A stretch of DNA of 64,000 nucleotides. Origin: Favolaschia claudopus (lineage: Eukaryota > Basidiomycota > Agaricomycetes > Agaricales > Mycenaceae). Positions 35,166 through 46,330 of the stretch are shown here, piece after piece. Location: assembly GCA_037176885.1 (NCBI GenBank), contig JAWWNJ010000057.1, positions 372,001 through 436,000 of the forward strand, written 5' to 3'. The position numbers and the translations under genes were made by a program. The first letter of the stretch is position 1. The number at the start of each line of letters is the position of its first letter. A model generated the notes under the pieces. The model worked only from the letters and a program-made list of their open reading frames with translations, was not told the DNA's origin and searched no databases.

Positions 35166-35923
35166 AGTTAAGCCAGTTTACGCCAATGTCAGATGGAGGA
35201 CAAGGTATCGCGTGAGGAATAAGTTTGTAGTTAAAAGTTGGCCTGCAAACACTCTGCAAACTGGCGGACGATTCCGTGACAACGGTGTGACCATGTGTGA
35301 CACTCACGTCGGCAATCACCGAGTGTCGTTACTTGCAGAGGCTACTCACTTCCTCGAACTTGCAAACCAGCTCAGATAGCTTCAACTAGGGATACAGGAA
35401 TGAATACACTCTACGGCTACAATACACGCTCGAAGCTCTGAAATGGAAGCCTCCGAGGATCTCGACCTGGCGGCTTGCTCCCCGTATGAACCGGAACGTC
35501 GACAGTGCTGAAGAATTGGCGGATGTCAGGGACAAGCTCGGAAGCGTATGTACTTTTCTACCTTCTCAAAGCCAAAAATTTGCGATGTTGAACGATGTGG
35601 AGGAAATCTGAATATTAATGGTCTATGGCATTCCGCACTCCGGAGAAGGGCAAGTTTCCCATGGCCACCAGGACCCAAAGATCTAAGTAGTCGTGAACCT
35701 TCCATCCCCCCAACGGCCAACCGGCTGTTTCTCTCTCTAACTTCATAACAGTTGTGGTATTGTCTACTATAGTACTTTGTCCATTTTCACCATCTTACTC
35801 GGGTCGCGCCGGAGAAATCCTAGACCCCGTGACCGCGTCCCGACTTGTCAACGTGGCATCACTGCTGTGTCTACGTTTTTCTTCTGTACTTAACCGCGCC
35901 GATGCAATAATTGCTGGCTTGCC
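35166..35923. other. Divergent intergenic region between helicase and Hsp70
   Basis: No gene called. A short plus-strand frame beginning MNRNVDSAEELADVRDKLGS near 35487 ends at a donor-like gtatgt, but no downstream exon was found. Otherwise promoter space for two divergent genes. Confidence 0.4.
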
Positions 35924-38900
35924 ATGCACCTCTTACCTCTCGCCCTCGCTGTCCTTTCTCTTCTTCCCCATTCCGCCTTTGCGTCGGTCCTTGCTATCGA
36001 CTATGGCGCCGACTGGATCAAGGCTTCTGTCATGAGCCCAGGCATTCCGTTTGATGTCCTGCTCAACAAGGACTCCAAACGGAAAATACAAGCTGTGGTG
36101 GGCTGGAAAAAGTCTGACCGTCTCTTTTCAACCGATGCTTTCAATCTGGTGTGTTGTCGGCGCTACCTATCATCAGGAAACTCGGTGTTAATATTTTCTA
36201 GGCCTCTCGATTTCCTTCCGATTCGTTCTCCTCCTTGAAGTATCTACAAGCCGCGCCTTTCGACAGCGACATAGTATCCTACTTCTCTACCATCTCGACC
36301 GCAGAAGTCGTCAAGACCTCCCGAAACACAGTCGCATTGAAACAGTCCGACGGCACCGAATGGGCCGTCGAAGAGCTCATCGCCATGCAGTTCGCCTATG
36401 TCAAGCAGCTCGCAGAGGGCGTTGCAGGAGAGAAGGTCACCGACGTCGTCATCACCGTCCCCCCGTACTTCTCCCAGTTCCAACGCGACGCAGTCGTCGA
36501 CGCGGTAGAAGTCGCAGGCATGCGCACACTCACTCTGATTAACGACGGTACTGCTGTCGCAGTCAACTACGCCATGACACGCACATTCCCCACCCCGGAA
36601 TTCCACGTCATCTACGACGCCGGAGCCTCTTCCATCCGCGCCACCGTCGTCTCCTTCTCCACCCCGGACGCGACGACTGGCACTCAGATCGCTGTCGCGG
36701 GTGTTGGGTACGATCTTGCGACTGGTGGCACCGAGCTCGATCGCCGGTTGCGCGAGATTCTTATTGAGGCGTTCAACACGAAGCACAAGAAGAATATTCG
36801 GGAGGACAAGCGCGGGATGGCTAAGCTGTGGAAAGAGGCAGGGCGGGTCAAGGCCATTTTGAGTGCCAATACGGAAGCTACAGCCACGGTAAGGTATTGT
36901 TTGCGTATGTCGGCCCCTTTCCTTGCTGATTGCATGCGTGTAGGTGGAGAGCTTGGCCTGGGATATTGACTTCAAGGCGAAAGTAACGCGAGGGGAGTTC
37001 GAGGCGGCTTGTGAAGATCTGAAAACTCGTTATGCACGTCCTATAGACGATGCCTTACGGAACGCGGGTCTGACGCTGGCCAACGTCACGTCCGTCATCC
37101 TCACCGGAGGCAGCACAAGAACGCCGATGATACAGGCGGCAATCAAAGCTGCTGTTGGAGAGTGGGTGCAATGTCTTCCGATCGAGCGATACGCTGACTT
37201 ACCGCAGAGACAAAATTGCACTTAATGTTAACGCCGATGAGGCAGCCGTTTTGGGTGCCGCCCTCCACGGTGCTGGCCTGAGCCGGCAGTTCAAAACGAA
37301 AAACATCAAGGTCACAGATATTGGTGTCCACGACGTGCAAGCGTCTTATCTAGCCAGCACGTCTGCCTCCAGGACGATTAACTCTGTCCTCTTCCCTGCC
37401 GGCTCCAAAGTCGGGAGCAAGAAGACGTTGACGTTCAAGCGTAAAGAGGACTTCGTTATCAATTTCGATTACAAGGATGCTATTGCGCCGTGCGTGTCTT
37501 CGTTTGTTTGGCTGAAAATTTACTCATTCGGCTGCAGAGGAGTCCCGACCCGATTCTTAGAAGTCGGCATTGAAGGCGTCACGGAAGCCATTGCGAACCT
37601 CACCGAACTTGGCGCGTCGGATCCCGTGGTCAAAGCTACCGTCAAGTTGTCGGAATCGGGTTTTGTTTCAGTTTCTAATGCCGTCGCGTTTGGAGAGATT
37701 AAAGACGAGTCGATAGCTGGTTCGTGGCTGCATATGTCCGGCGCTTTCCCGCTAACAGACCATTTATGACAGGCAAACTGAAAGGTTTCTTCGGTGCAGG
37801 GAGCTCGTCTTCTGAGACCGACACCTCATCGGAAAACTCCCCTCCCCGCGAAACGACTGGGTCGTCTTCCGAGGCGGCTACGCCTTCTGGAGCGACTAAT
37901 TCGACGCCGGAGAAAGAGAAGGAGGAAAAGCAAAAGGCCGTACCCAAGGACAACACTATCACCCTCAACACCACTGTGGTCTTCCCGACTATCCCTCCTA
38001 TGTCTACTGAGGGAAAGAAGAGCGCACGAAGCAGGTGGGTCTTGACCCGTTGCTTCCGAACTGTAACCCATGCTGATACGCGCGCTCTCTTCAAGGCTAC
38101 GTGCGATCGATCTTGATGAGGCTGCGGTAGCACGCAAGGAGGAGGCGCGGAATACGTTGGAGAGCTATCTTTACAGGTTGCGGGATCTTCTGGATCCGGA
38201 AAACCGGGATACACCGTTCAAGCAGTGCTCTCAGGAGGGGGAACGCAAGGCTATCGGAGTGAAGCTTGATGAGTCGTTTTCGTGGCTACACGACCATGGT
38301 GACGTGGCGGAGACGTCGCAGTTCCTCGATAAGCGGAATGCTCTGGAGTGAGTTTTCATTGTCGTCAGTGCGCCATGGGTACTGATTCATATTCCGCAGG
38401 ACCCTCGAACGCCCCATCATACATCGGTACAAAGAAATCGAAGCCTTCCCGCAGGCGCTGAATAATAGTCAAATGTGGAATTGGAGTACACGGTTGTTCC
38501 TCGAAGAGGCGACGCAGAATCTGACCGCTGAGGCGGCCGCGGAGCTGCCGTCGAAATGGACAAAGGATGAGCTCCTTGCTCTGGAGAAGTCATTGAAGGA
38601 GCACGAAACGTGGCTGAACGAGTGGGTAGAGAAGCAGAAGAAGGTGCAGATGAACGAGGATCCGGTCATTGAGTCGACAGAGATGAAGGCGCGCGCCAAG
38701 GTGTTAGAGACGGCGTTGATGAAGCTAGTGAAGCGGAAGGTGCCCAAGGCCGCGAAGAAGAAGAAGGAGACGACGACAGCCACAGAGGAGGCGACATCTA
38801 CGGTGGCAGAGGCTGTTGCGGAGGAGACTTCCAGCGACGCGGATTCACCCGAGGCGAATGCGAAGGAGGAGACTACTATAATACCGACACCGATACCGAC

Positions 38901-38952
38901 GGCCGATACGGAAGGCGGGCAAGTACCAGTACAAAATCACGATGAGTTGTAA
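35924..38952 (+). CDS. ER-lumenal Hsp70 of the Lhs1/GRP170 type
   Basis: Eight exons (35924-36148, 36202-36888, 36944-37161, 37208-37489, 37538-37719, 37773-38034, 38096-38347, 38400-38952) give 886 residues. A signal peptide (LLPLALAVLSLLPHSAFA) precedes an Hsp70 nucleotide-binding domain: VLAIDYGADWIKASVMSPG, VVITVPPYFSQFQRDAV, LINDGTAVAVNYA, FHVIYDAGASSIRATVV and VILTGGSTRTPMIQ. An acidic Ser-rich insert follows the beta domain (around residue 560), then an extended alpha-helical C-terminus and a Lys/Glu-rich tail. The last four residues are HDEL, the ER retrieval signal. Size, insert and HDEL fit the large ER Hsp70 (yeast Lhs1, animal GRP170/HYOU1), which serves BiP as a nucleotide exchange factor and chaperone in protein import and folding. 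Regulation by the unfolded protein response is expected but not visible here. Confidence 0.92.
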
Positions 38953-39849
38953 TTTCCTTGCAGCGATATATATTAGAGATTTATAGGTCATGAAATTTTC
39001 TGGCATCGTCGCGCTCTGTCGATCGAGCCATTGGAGCGTAGACTGACCGTGCGTGTGAAGCATCACGGATGCAGGTCCACTGCGCCTTGTGTCTCGCTGC
39101 TTTTTGGGCGTTCCGGAACTTCCCGCGCCAGGCTGAGGTTTCACTGCTCGCCTGCCGAAACAGAAACTGAGCGTAACGGCCTGGCTTGAGAGTCGATGCA
39201 TGGATTCCGGTCTTCCGCTCAAGAGTCCGTGCTCGTTTGACGTAGTTGGCCCCCTGCAGTCCCGGCTGTTGAAAGATTTAGAGGATCCCTTCCCCGGAGT
39301 CTTCCCCGCGATGAGGCTCGTAAAAAGTCTTGCGGCTCGGTCTATGCTCCCGCGTTCACACGCAATGATGACTACACTACATGTGATTTATTTCCAGCTA
39401 CAGAGTCGGAGACGGTCCTCACGGTGGTCGTATTCGGAACGCGCCATCCCAGGCCGTCCCTACACTTCACCCAACATGAGCATGATGCGACACAAACCAG
39501 CAGTCTAACACAACCAGGATTTCCCGGTCGCTGCTATTCGTGGATTTTCGGCAGCCTCCAAGTCTCCTACTTTCACCATCCGAAAGACGAAATCAAACGA
39601 TGTGTGTTCCGGCATGTGAAATTTATAGGTCGCGACGCGCAGATCGTCGCGTAAAACGCCAAGGCCATGCGGAATCGAGAACGATTCTGAACGAATCTGA
39701 TGTCCGTCTCAAGGTTAAAAAGCGAGGTCACTGAGGATGTGGGGCTCCATCTCACACTTTCTTTTCGCCCCCACTATCTTTTTTACCTTCGGTCTTGCTT
39801 GTCAAGCTATTTCTTTTGCCCTCAACTCTTCACCTTCGACCTTTTCAAA
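38953..39849. other. Intergenic region and cutinase promoter
   Basis: About 0.9 kb with no recognised gene. The 70 bases before the cutinase ATG are T/C-rich (ttttttacc, ttcttttgccctc), typical of expressed mushroom promoters. Confidence 0.4.
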
Positions 39850-40895
39850 ATGAAATATAACGCCGCCGTCGCTGTTCTCGCTAGTGCTATTGCTATTGCT
39901 AATGCTGCTCCTACTCCTACTCCTGAGCGCCGACTCTTCGGCTCTGATTCTGGTCGGTTTTTTTTGGTTTCACGAATAGAATTCAGTGGAAGCTAAGTGC
40001 CGTGTCGAAGCCAATGACATGGTCGATGTAATCAACGGCGAGCTTGAGGCTGATTGCAAGGACGTCGCCGTCATCTTCGCTCGTGGAACTTTTGACTCCG
40101 GGTATGTTTTTGTTATCTTTCTCCACGTTGCTTAACATTGTCGACATAGGAACATTGGGGTCTGGGTTGGACCGCAGTTCCGGTCCGCCTTGGAGGATTC
40201 GATCGAGTCGCTCGCATTCCAGGGCGTTGACTCGACTGATTACCCTGCAACTCTTGGCGGCTACCTCAGTAACGGTGGCCCCGCCAGTGGTGCACAGTCC
40301 CTCGCAGACACGGTTACTCAGTACGCCAGCGAGTGCCCGCAAGCGACAATCGTCGTTTCCGGCTGGTCGCAGGGTGCCGGCGTCGCCCACCAGGCTATCT
40401 CGCTGATGTCTTCTGCGGTTCAGCAGAAGGTTGCCGCCCTTGTCACCTTCGGGGACCCCAACAAGCTCTTCCGTCCCAATGACAAGCTGCCTTCCAACAT
40501 TCAGTTTCACACGGAGTGTCTGACCGGCACTACGCTCGACCCGCTGTGCGCTGACATCCCGGCGGACTTCAAATTCCCCACGAGCCTCAGCGACATCACC
40601 AGGCCCTTCACTGCCCTCCCTGGCCTTGTCAAAGGTGCGGAGGAGGCCGCGGCCGCCGTCAGCTTGGTTGCCCGCTTCCCTAGTAAGAATTTTGTCCTGG
40701 ACAGTAATGAACACTGACCAACTTTCGCTAGTCCAACTGGCTCAGTCAGTTGGCGATTTCGCCTCCACCGTGACCAACAAGAACAAACTCCAGCGCCTCC
40801 TGTTGTCTCCTCAACACTTCACGTATGGAAATCTGGGTCTGACGACCTCCGCAGCAGAGTTTGTCGCTGGTCTCCCGCAAGTTGCTGGCAAGTAA
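39850..40895 (+). CDS. Cutinase
   Basis: Four exons, 39850-39952, 39987-40101, 40150-40682, 40732-40895; the first intron is unusually short at 34 nt. A signal peptide (YNAAVAVLASAIAIANAAP) leads into the carbohydrate-esterase family 5 fold: CKDVAVIFARGTFDSGNIG contains the oxyanion region, VVSGWSQGAGVAHQAI carries the nucleophile Ser in G-W-S-Q-G, TLDPLCAD carries the catalytic Asp between cysteines, and the His is likely in PQHFTYG. The enzyme hydrolyses cutin and other polyesters outside the cell. There is a longer C-terminal linker than in classic fungal cutinases between the Asp and His segments (about 60 residues, Ala-rich). Single copy in this window. Confidence 0.92.
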
Positions 40896-41298
40896 AAGTT
40901 GTGCATTGAGATGGAATCAAAAGAACGGTTAGCATACTAATCTGTGCACCCGGTGTTAGTAGTACTTTACGATTGGGGCGTTTAATTCATTTAATTTTTT
41001 TTTGCGGTTTTTTCCCATGTTCCATGCAGGTTGAGTCTTTGTCCGACAGATTCCGGAAAATCTGAGAGAGGCCCCAAACGCCCCCTGGTGTTGCTTATCT
41101 CCTTGCGCCTGCGATAGTGGTGTGCAGCTGTCGGATATGAATTTGGGATACTATTGTGCCCAATGGGTATGAATTCATTCTCCCATTGGGTCTGAATTCA
41201 CGATATTGTAATCTGCTCTCCAAACCACCTCCGAATCCTTCAACAACGTGTGGCTCACATCCAACTAATACTTGGGACGCCGGGCAGTTCTGTATAGA
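40896..41298. other. Intergenic region
   Basis: 3' flank of cutinase up to the border of duplication copy B. Two nearby imperfect copies of a cattgggtatgaattca-like string occur at about 41160-41200. No gene. Confidence 0.4.
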
Positions 41299-43928
41299 CG
41301 GAGAATAGTCTTGAAGTGAGTATTCATTATAGCTATGTACGGAATATTTATCGAAGGCAATTATGCGGATTGTACTGTGAAATTCGTGCCGAGAGAGTAC
41401 CTGCCACTAAGCTGCTATTTGATCACTACTTGACTTTCAGCCTTGGTCGCCATTTGGTACCAGAAGAATCAAGAAGGTGGACACCGTGAACGAGCATGAT
41501 CTCGGCCCACCTCACCCAGCTGCTCTTCGCGATATCCCGCCTGAGGAACCGATATTAGATGATTACAACTATGACGAGTCAAGACCAGTAGATTGCCTAC
41601 TCAGTCGTCGGCCACTGGAAAAACTGGAATTGCAGTTCGCGCAGGGCAACAAGGCATTGCGGCTTAAAATTCGCGAAGAAAATGTCCCATTCTGAGTCCT
41701 TGACCTTGACGCTGCACGGAATGGTTAGTTAAGAGTCGAAGAATGGAAGCTCGGAACGTGCTTGTAGTACTCTCCATCGAATGTGATTTTGAGTAGCGAC
41801 GGAAAACTGTGAGACGGATGGAGATTTCTAAAGCTAGGAGCAATAATCTAATGTCAAGAATTAGCGCGCGGTTGGGTAGCGACAGTTTCAGGAACGCACT
41901 TCGTAGCTATTCCATATCGTGAGGAGTGATATGTTTGGGCAGAGGTCGAATAAATCGACGCCGACAGTGCTGAGAATACTGCGTGACACGCAGAGATCAC
42001 TTAACTTGGGGCCATGAGCATGGAGAAATGTTTCAACGCTCGCGTGGTATCGGTCGCCAAGCACAGCGCGTCTAAGAGAGGTCAATCTGTACATCATCTT
42101 CCTTAGTAAGGTAGGGTATTCAATGCTCGCGAAACACATACTCCATTCTGGACAAAACTGAGAGAAACGACGAGTGGGAAGACTGGATTCGGAGCTCTTC
42201 CAGATTCGGCAATGCGGTGTCAGAAACGTCTTCTACATCGGAGAATACGGTAGTACAGCTCCACACGAGGACTCTTAGTGCCTTCAGGTTTTCGAAAGCA
42301 GTCACTGTGGCGTGTTCCCGCCTGAAGATCGGACCGGAAAGGTGGCGTAGAGTAGAACCAGAACATCGCGCCAATGTTTCAAAGGCGTCCCAAGATATGT
42401 GGGATTCCCTGACCAAATCTGAGAATGTCATGGAAATGTCGGTGGCGCGACGCGTGTTGCCAAAGTGTAACAAGTTATTCGTTCGTGAGAGGATGGCGAA
42501 GATCGACTCGGTCCTAGACAGTTTGCCCTCGGGAGGGCTTTCGAGGGAGTTGTCTAGATTCTGCTCGGACCAAGTGTACCACGAGAAAGTCAGGCCACGG
42601 ATATGAGAGCAAAGTGTCGACTCTCGCATCAGAATCGATGCAAGTTGTGGTAGATCCTCCGAACGCCGGACGACGATGCGCGTATAGTAGTGAGGTAACG
42701 CCAGTCGCTGTAGGCTGTCGCTGAACAGATTGAGACCAGGAATGATCTGGAGATACATACGTGGAATGTCTTCGATACTAACAGAAGCCTAAGCTTGCGC
42801 GGAGGCATTGCTAATGACAAGATATGCGACCAAAGTTCGTCTTGAACAGGTTTGGGTGCGTTGGCCATGGGCACGAAGGACGGATTGAGAGACGGCGCAA
42901 TTAGCGGAAGGTCTGCAGTCACGTCTTCACGGAGGGTTAAGAAGTCCCACTCTGTTCTGAGTGCCGCGTCAAGCTTAGCGCGCCGCGGGAAAGAGAGCTT
43001 ACGGGTGCTTGGTAAACTTCAGAAGAGACATGAGAACCGGGTCATCGTCTGGCATATCGTCCCGGTCCCAAAATGTTAACGGGTCTTTGATCGAGATGGT
43101 TTTGAGCGGGCAGGTCTTGAACGTAGAGTAGGCCCAAGAGAGGGCCCCGATACTTGGGATCGACAGGGTGTGCAACGGTTTGGTGATAACTGAGGGTAGC
43201 AGCGCCTTTTGAAACGGAGGGCTGTACTCCCCAAACGGACAATGGAAAGCGACCTTGCAGCCCCACAATGAGCACGACGACCGTGCTGAGAGAGGAAAGT
43301 TGCGTACGAGATTGATCCATTTGACTAAACAATTAGATAGAGTCGCCAATAGCTGAGAGACCGCTTTATTGTCGAGAGGTTTATGTCTGGAGTCCTGGTG
43401 GAGGATGAAGCGAGAGGGATTGATGAGACTAAGGCCTCTGCATAGTCCGCCAGTGTTGTCTGAAGAGTAGATATCAAGAGTGAGAAATAGGTCGGTAACA
43501 TTCGGGGAACATCGTAGAATGTTCTGCATCGGTGCGCCAAAACCACCTTCGACGCGGAGTTTCTTTATGAAATGACCCAATTGCGAGTTTGCGGCTAAAG
43601 CAGTAGCGAGAGCCTTTGCCTGGGCTTTAGATCGCAGAACAACGACGTTGTAGAGGAGGGGGGTGGCGACCCGGAGCCATGATTTACAGACAAGGAGGTA
43701 TGCTGAGGTGGATTCGCTGTATGTAGCAAAAGGGGAGATATTCTCGGTGTTGTCGAAGAGTTCGTCGGGTATTTTCAACGCGGGTGAAAGGATTTCAGAG
43801 ATAAGCTCGTCGGGGAGTAGATTATCGAGCATGCTTGAACCAAGCTTAATGTCGGCGCAGATTGGCACGGGAGAACCTGAGTGCCCACTGCCGCGTAGCG
43901 TCACGGAACGCGTGATTTGTGTCACCTC
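41299..43928. repeat. Segmental duplication, copy B
   Basis: Same-orientation partner of 8353-10997, about 33 kb away. The flanks differ, so the borders are sharp. No terminal repeats or target-site duplications were visible at the borders. Confidence 0.92.
41426..43832 (-). CDS. F-box-like protein with two F-box-type segments, copy B
   Basis: Paralogue of the gene at 8495-10904 with the same exon layout: MLDNLLPDELISEILSPAL start, YLLVCKSWLRVATPLLYN, second segment VQDELWSHILSLAMPP, LLVSKTFH joined to RLALPHYY, and the same C-terminus GTKWRPRLKVK. About ten differences occur in the first 175 residues, most of them mild, which suggests both copies are under selection or the duplication is young. 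One intron is a multiple of three with no stop in this copy, so its retention would keep the frame; copy A has a stop there. Function inferred only as SCF adaptor. No disabling mutation was found. Confidence 0.8.
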
Positions 43929-44152
43929 CGCAACGCGCGCAAGCTCTCAACTTTTGGAGCAAAGGAGGGCGAATGCGAAGTGGAAGAAAGAAAGCGGAGC
44001 CGTTGTCCGAAAAAGTAGAGTTTCGTTCTCTGAGCATGAATCTACCTCTTGCCGCGAACTAGTTTAGATAAAGCGACATACAGTCACCGCACTAGCCTCG
44101 CCTCGCGTCTCTTCCGCACCAAATTCCCTCCATCGAGACTCAAAAGCCAGGC
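43833..44152. other. Intergenic region
   Basis: 5' flank of F-box copy B and 3' flank of the aldolase gene. No gene recognised. Confidence 0.4.
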
Positions 44153-45332
44153 TCATAGAGAGCTAACCTTCCCCAGTGCCGCCGCAAACCCATCGACGAG
44201 AGTATCAATATCCGTCGTCACGCTAACCATATCGAACCCTTCTTGAAATCGCTTTTCTGCTTGTTCGCCTGTTAGACCTAGATAGCAATTGAGTATGGAT
44301 CTCGTCGAGTCGTCGTCTCGACGTTAGCCGGAGAAAGAGAAGGATAGTTCCTTACAGAATATCCCAGCAACCTTCCCCGCCTTCTTCGTCGCTTTCAAAA
44401 TCTTCTCCACCGCCGCCTGATGCTCCGCCCCACCCACCTCGACGCCCATGGATACAGCCAAGTCGTATGGGCCGATCTGCGAAACGCGATTATTTTTAAG
44501 AATCTCCCATTGATATCTTCATATGATTGGTGGACGCACAAAAGTCGCATCGATTCCCTCCTTCACAATCTCCTCAATTCTCGCCACCGCATCCGGATGC
44601 TCGATCTGCACCGCGACGATGATGTTGTCGTTCGCGGCGTCTTTGTAGGTCGCATTGAGGGCGCCGGCTGCGTGCTGAAAACATACACAGTCTTGTTTGG
44701 ATTGAAGTAGGAGAGTGATCGGACCCACCGTGAACATCGGCCCATACCCTCTGATCCCAGCCGGAGGGTATTTCGTCCCTTCAACGACTTTGCGGACGAG
44801 TTCCTACGCACGCGAGCAGTGTGAGTGACACGGGAGAGTACAGCGCAGTGGGAGACGCACCGGTGAGTTCGCCATAGGAATCATAATCCCATGAGCACCA
44901 GAGTCGAGTGCGCGCTTGATCATCCACGGCTCGTCCGCAGGAATACGAATCAGGGGCGACGCCCCGCTTGCGGCGACGATGTTGTTGAGGTCGTAGAAGT
45001 GATGGTCTGCGCGTGAGGGCGCGTCTGGAGTATACGTGGTTTAAATGAATCAGGGCGAACCTGTAATCAAGCCATGCTCTACATTGTTCGTTCTCAGATT
45101 CAGATACGAATCAGGAAGGCGAAGGGCAAGCACCGGCATCGATCAGAACCCAAGAAATCCCCTTGGTGAGGGCGAGGGTGCGCGCCACGGCGGTGCTGAC
45201 AGGAACAGAATAGACTCTGGAACCGCTTTAAAACTACAATCGCAAGTAATCAAACCTTGGAAGTGTAAGCCAAGCGCCTGCCGCGCGGGACTGGGTTGCG
45301 AATTTCTGGCGGAGGGGAAAGTTCAGAGCCAT
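44153..45332 (-). CDS. HpcH/HpaI-family aldolase
   Basis: Seven or eight exons on the minus strand give about 290 residues. It starts MALNFPLRQKFATQSRAAGA, then GISWVLIDA, EHGLIT on an 18-nt exon, HHFYDLNNIVAASGASPLIR, DSGAHGIMIPMANSP, ELVRKVVEGTKYPPAGIRGY, DNIIVAVQIEHPDAVARI, ATFIGPYDLAVSMGVEV and a C-terminus near LGKVSSL. These are the hallmarks of class II pyruvate-type aldolases: D-x-E-H-G, P-x-G-x-R-G, and Q-x-E with the G-P-x-D-L motif; the conserved Glu and Asp bind the divalent metal. The family cleaves 2-keto-3-deoxy sugar acids or related hydroxy-keto acids to pyruvate plus an aldehyde. The exact substrate cannot be read from the sequence. Confidence 0.88.
45061..45078 (-). other. 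18-nt microexon (aldolase EHG motif)
   Basis: Between acceptor caatgtag and donor gttcgc, 18 bases complete D-A-E-H-G-L-I-T across two introns. It carries the conserved His-Gly of the active site, so skipping it would leave the frame open but remove the active-site motif. Confidence 0.75.
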
Positions 45333-45615
45333 TGCAACGTCGACGAAAAACTCGGTAAAGGTGGTGGGGAACGGGACAGAATCGACGATTCGCGCAATGG
45401 GAAGCGGCTCAAATTACTGCCAGCTTGAATGGAAGACGGAGCGGGACGCCGGTCGCACATGACGTTCAAGGATATCGCGGGAGGAAACTCGCGGTCGATG
45501 GAGGGTATAAACAGCTTGTCGTGATATTCGTCAAGGTCGTAAAGTAGAGTGTAGGGTATCGTACGGTAGTTGCCTAAGAATAAAGAGGTGATAAATGATA
45601 AATGGATGCATGCCA

Positions 45616-45997
45616 TCACTTAGTGTCTGCGCTCGTCGCGGCTAGATTCCTCTGTCGATTCCGGCTCCGTAAGCTGTCCTCCGACCTTGAACCACTGTTT
45701 TGAATTAGTTGAGATGCAAAGATGTAAGTGAAAACTAAGCTTACACGCAACGGCAACAGCACATGAACTCGAGTAACTCAAGGATTGTAATGAGGACCTG
45801 AAGAAAAGGTCGGAACTGGTAGAGGCGAATATTGATGCTGAACGCACTGAGAAAAGCGCCGTCACCACCGTCTGAAGAATCTTTGCCACAGCGCCAATGA
45901 TAGCGTTAATCCTGCACACAAACTCGTCAGGAAAAGCTCAGGAACGGAGACAAGATCATACGGACAGGTTGCCCATAGCACTGAATACGGAACCCAT
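45616..45997 (-). CDS. Small hydrophobic protein (about 75 aa)
   Basis: Four exons on the minus strand: MGSVFSAMGN, then LINAIIGAVAKILQTVVTAL, then VLITILELLEFMCCCRC, then a basic Arg/Ser-rich tail ending SADTK. An N-terminal Gly at position 2 could be myristoylated; a hydrophobic amphipathic stretch and a C-C-C-R-C cluster that could be palmitoylated follow. Tiny proteins with this Met-Gly-x-x-Phe-Ser start, Ile/Val/Ala core and Cys cluster are widespread in mushroom genomes, without known function. The gene is invisible to simple ORF calling because each exon is short. Its start is next to the divergent gene at 46331. Confidence 0.7.
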
Positions 45998-46330
45998 GAT
46001 TGAGATGGTGTTCGTTAGCTAGAGCGAGGGTGAGGACGCGAGGGGCGGAGGAAACCAAAGTTAGCCCCTTCACGTCGAATGCTTTTATATCGTCGTCGGC
46101 GTTAGTCGGTCTGGCGCTTGATTGCCGGAATATTCTGATGGCCGGAATATTCATGATCGCCAGCGAACGTGTGATTCTCATTGACTCTGTCCGTTACTTC
46201 TACCTTCCCTGACTTGAAATGTGTCTTTAAACGCATAAAGCCGCCAGAATCCCCTTCAAACAACCCACATCTCACCATGATTCCTCGAATAAACAACACC
46301 TACACCAGAAAATCCAAAAACTTGCAGTAA
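45998..46330. other. Divergent intergenic region
   Basis: Promoter space of 333 bp between the small hydrophobic protein (-) and the GTPBP-like gene (+). Contains a short direct repeat, gccggaatattc, around 46124-46154. Confidence 0.4.

Noticed and set aside
35487..35550. Short plus-strand start MNRNVDSAEELADVRDKLGS before a donor-like gtatgt.
   Set aside because: No acceptable second exon found between 35550 and the Hsp70 start.
36244..36975. A 243-codon minus-strand frame inside the Hsp70 gene.
   Set aside because: It is an antisense shadow of the strongly conserved Hsp70 exon.
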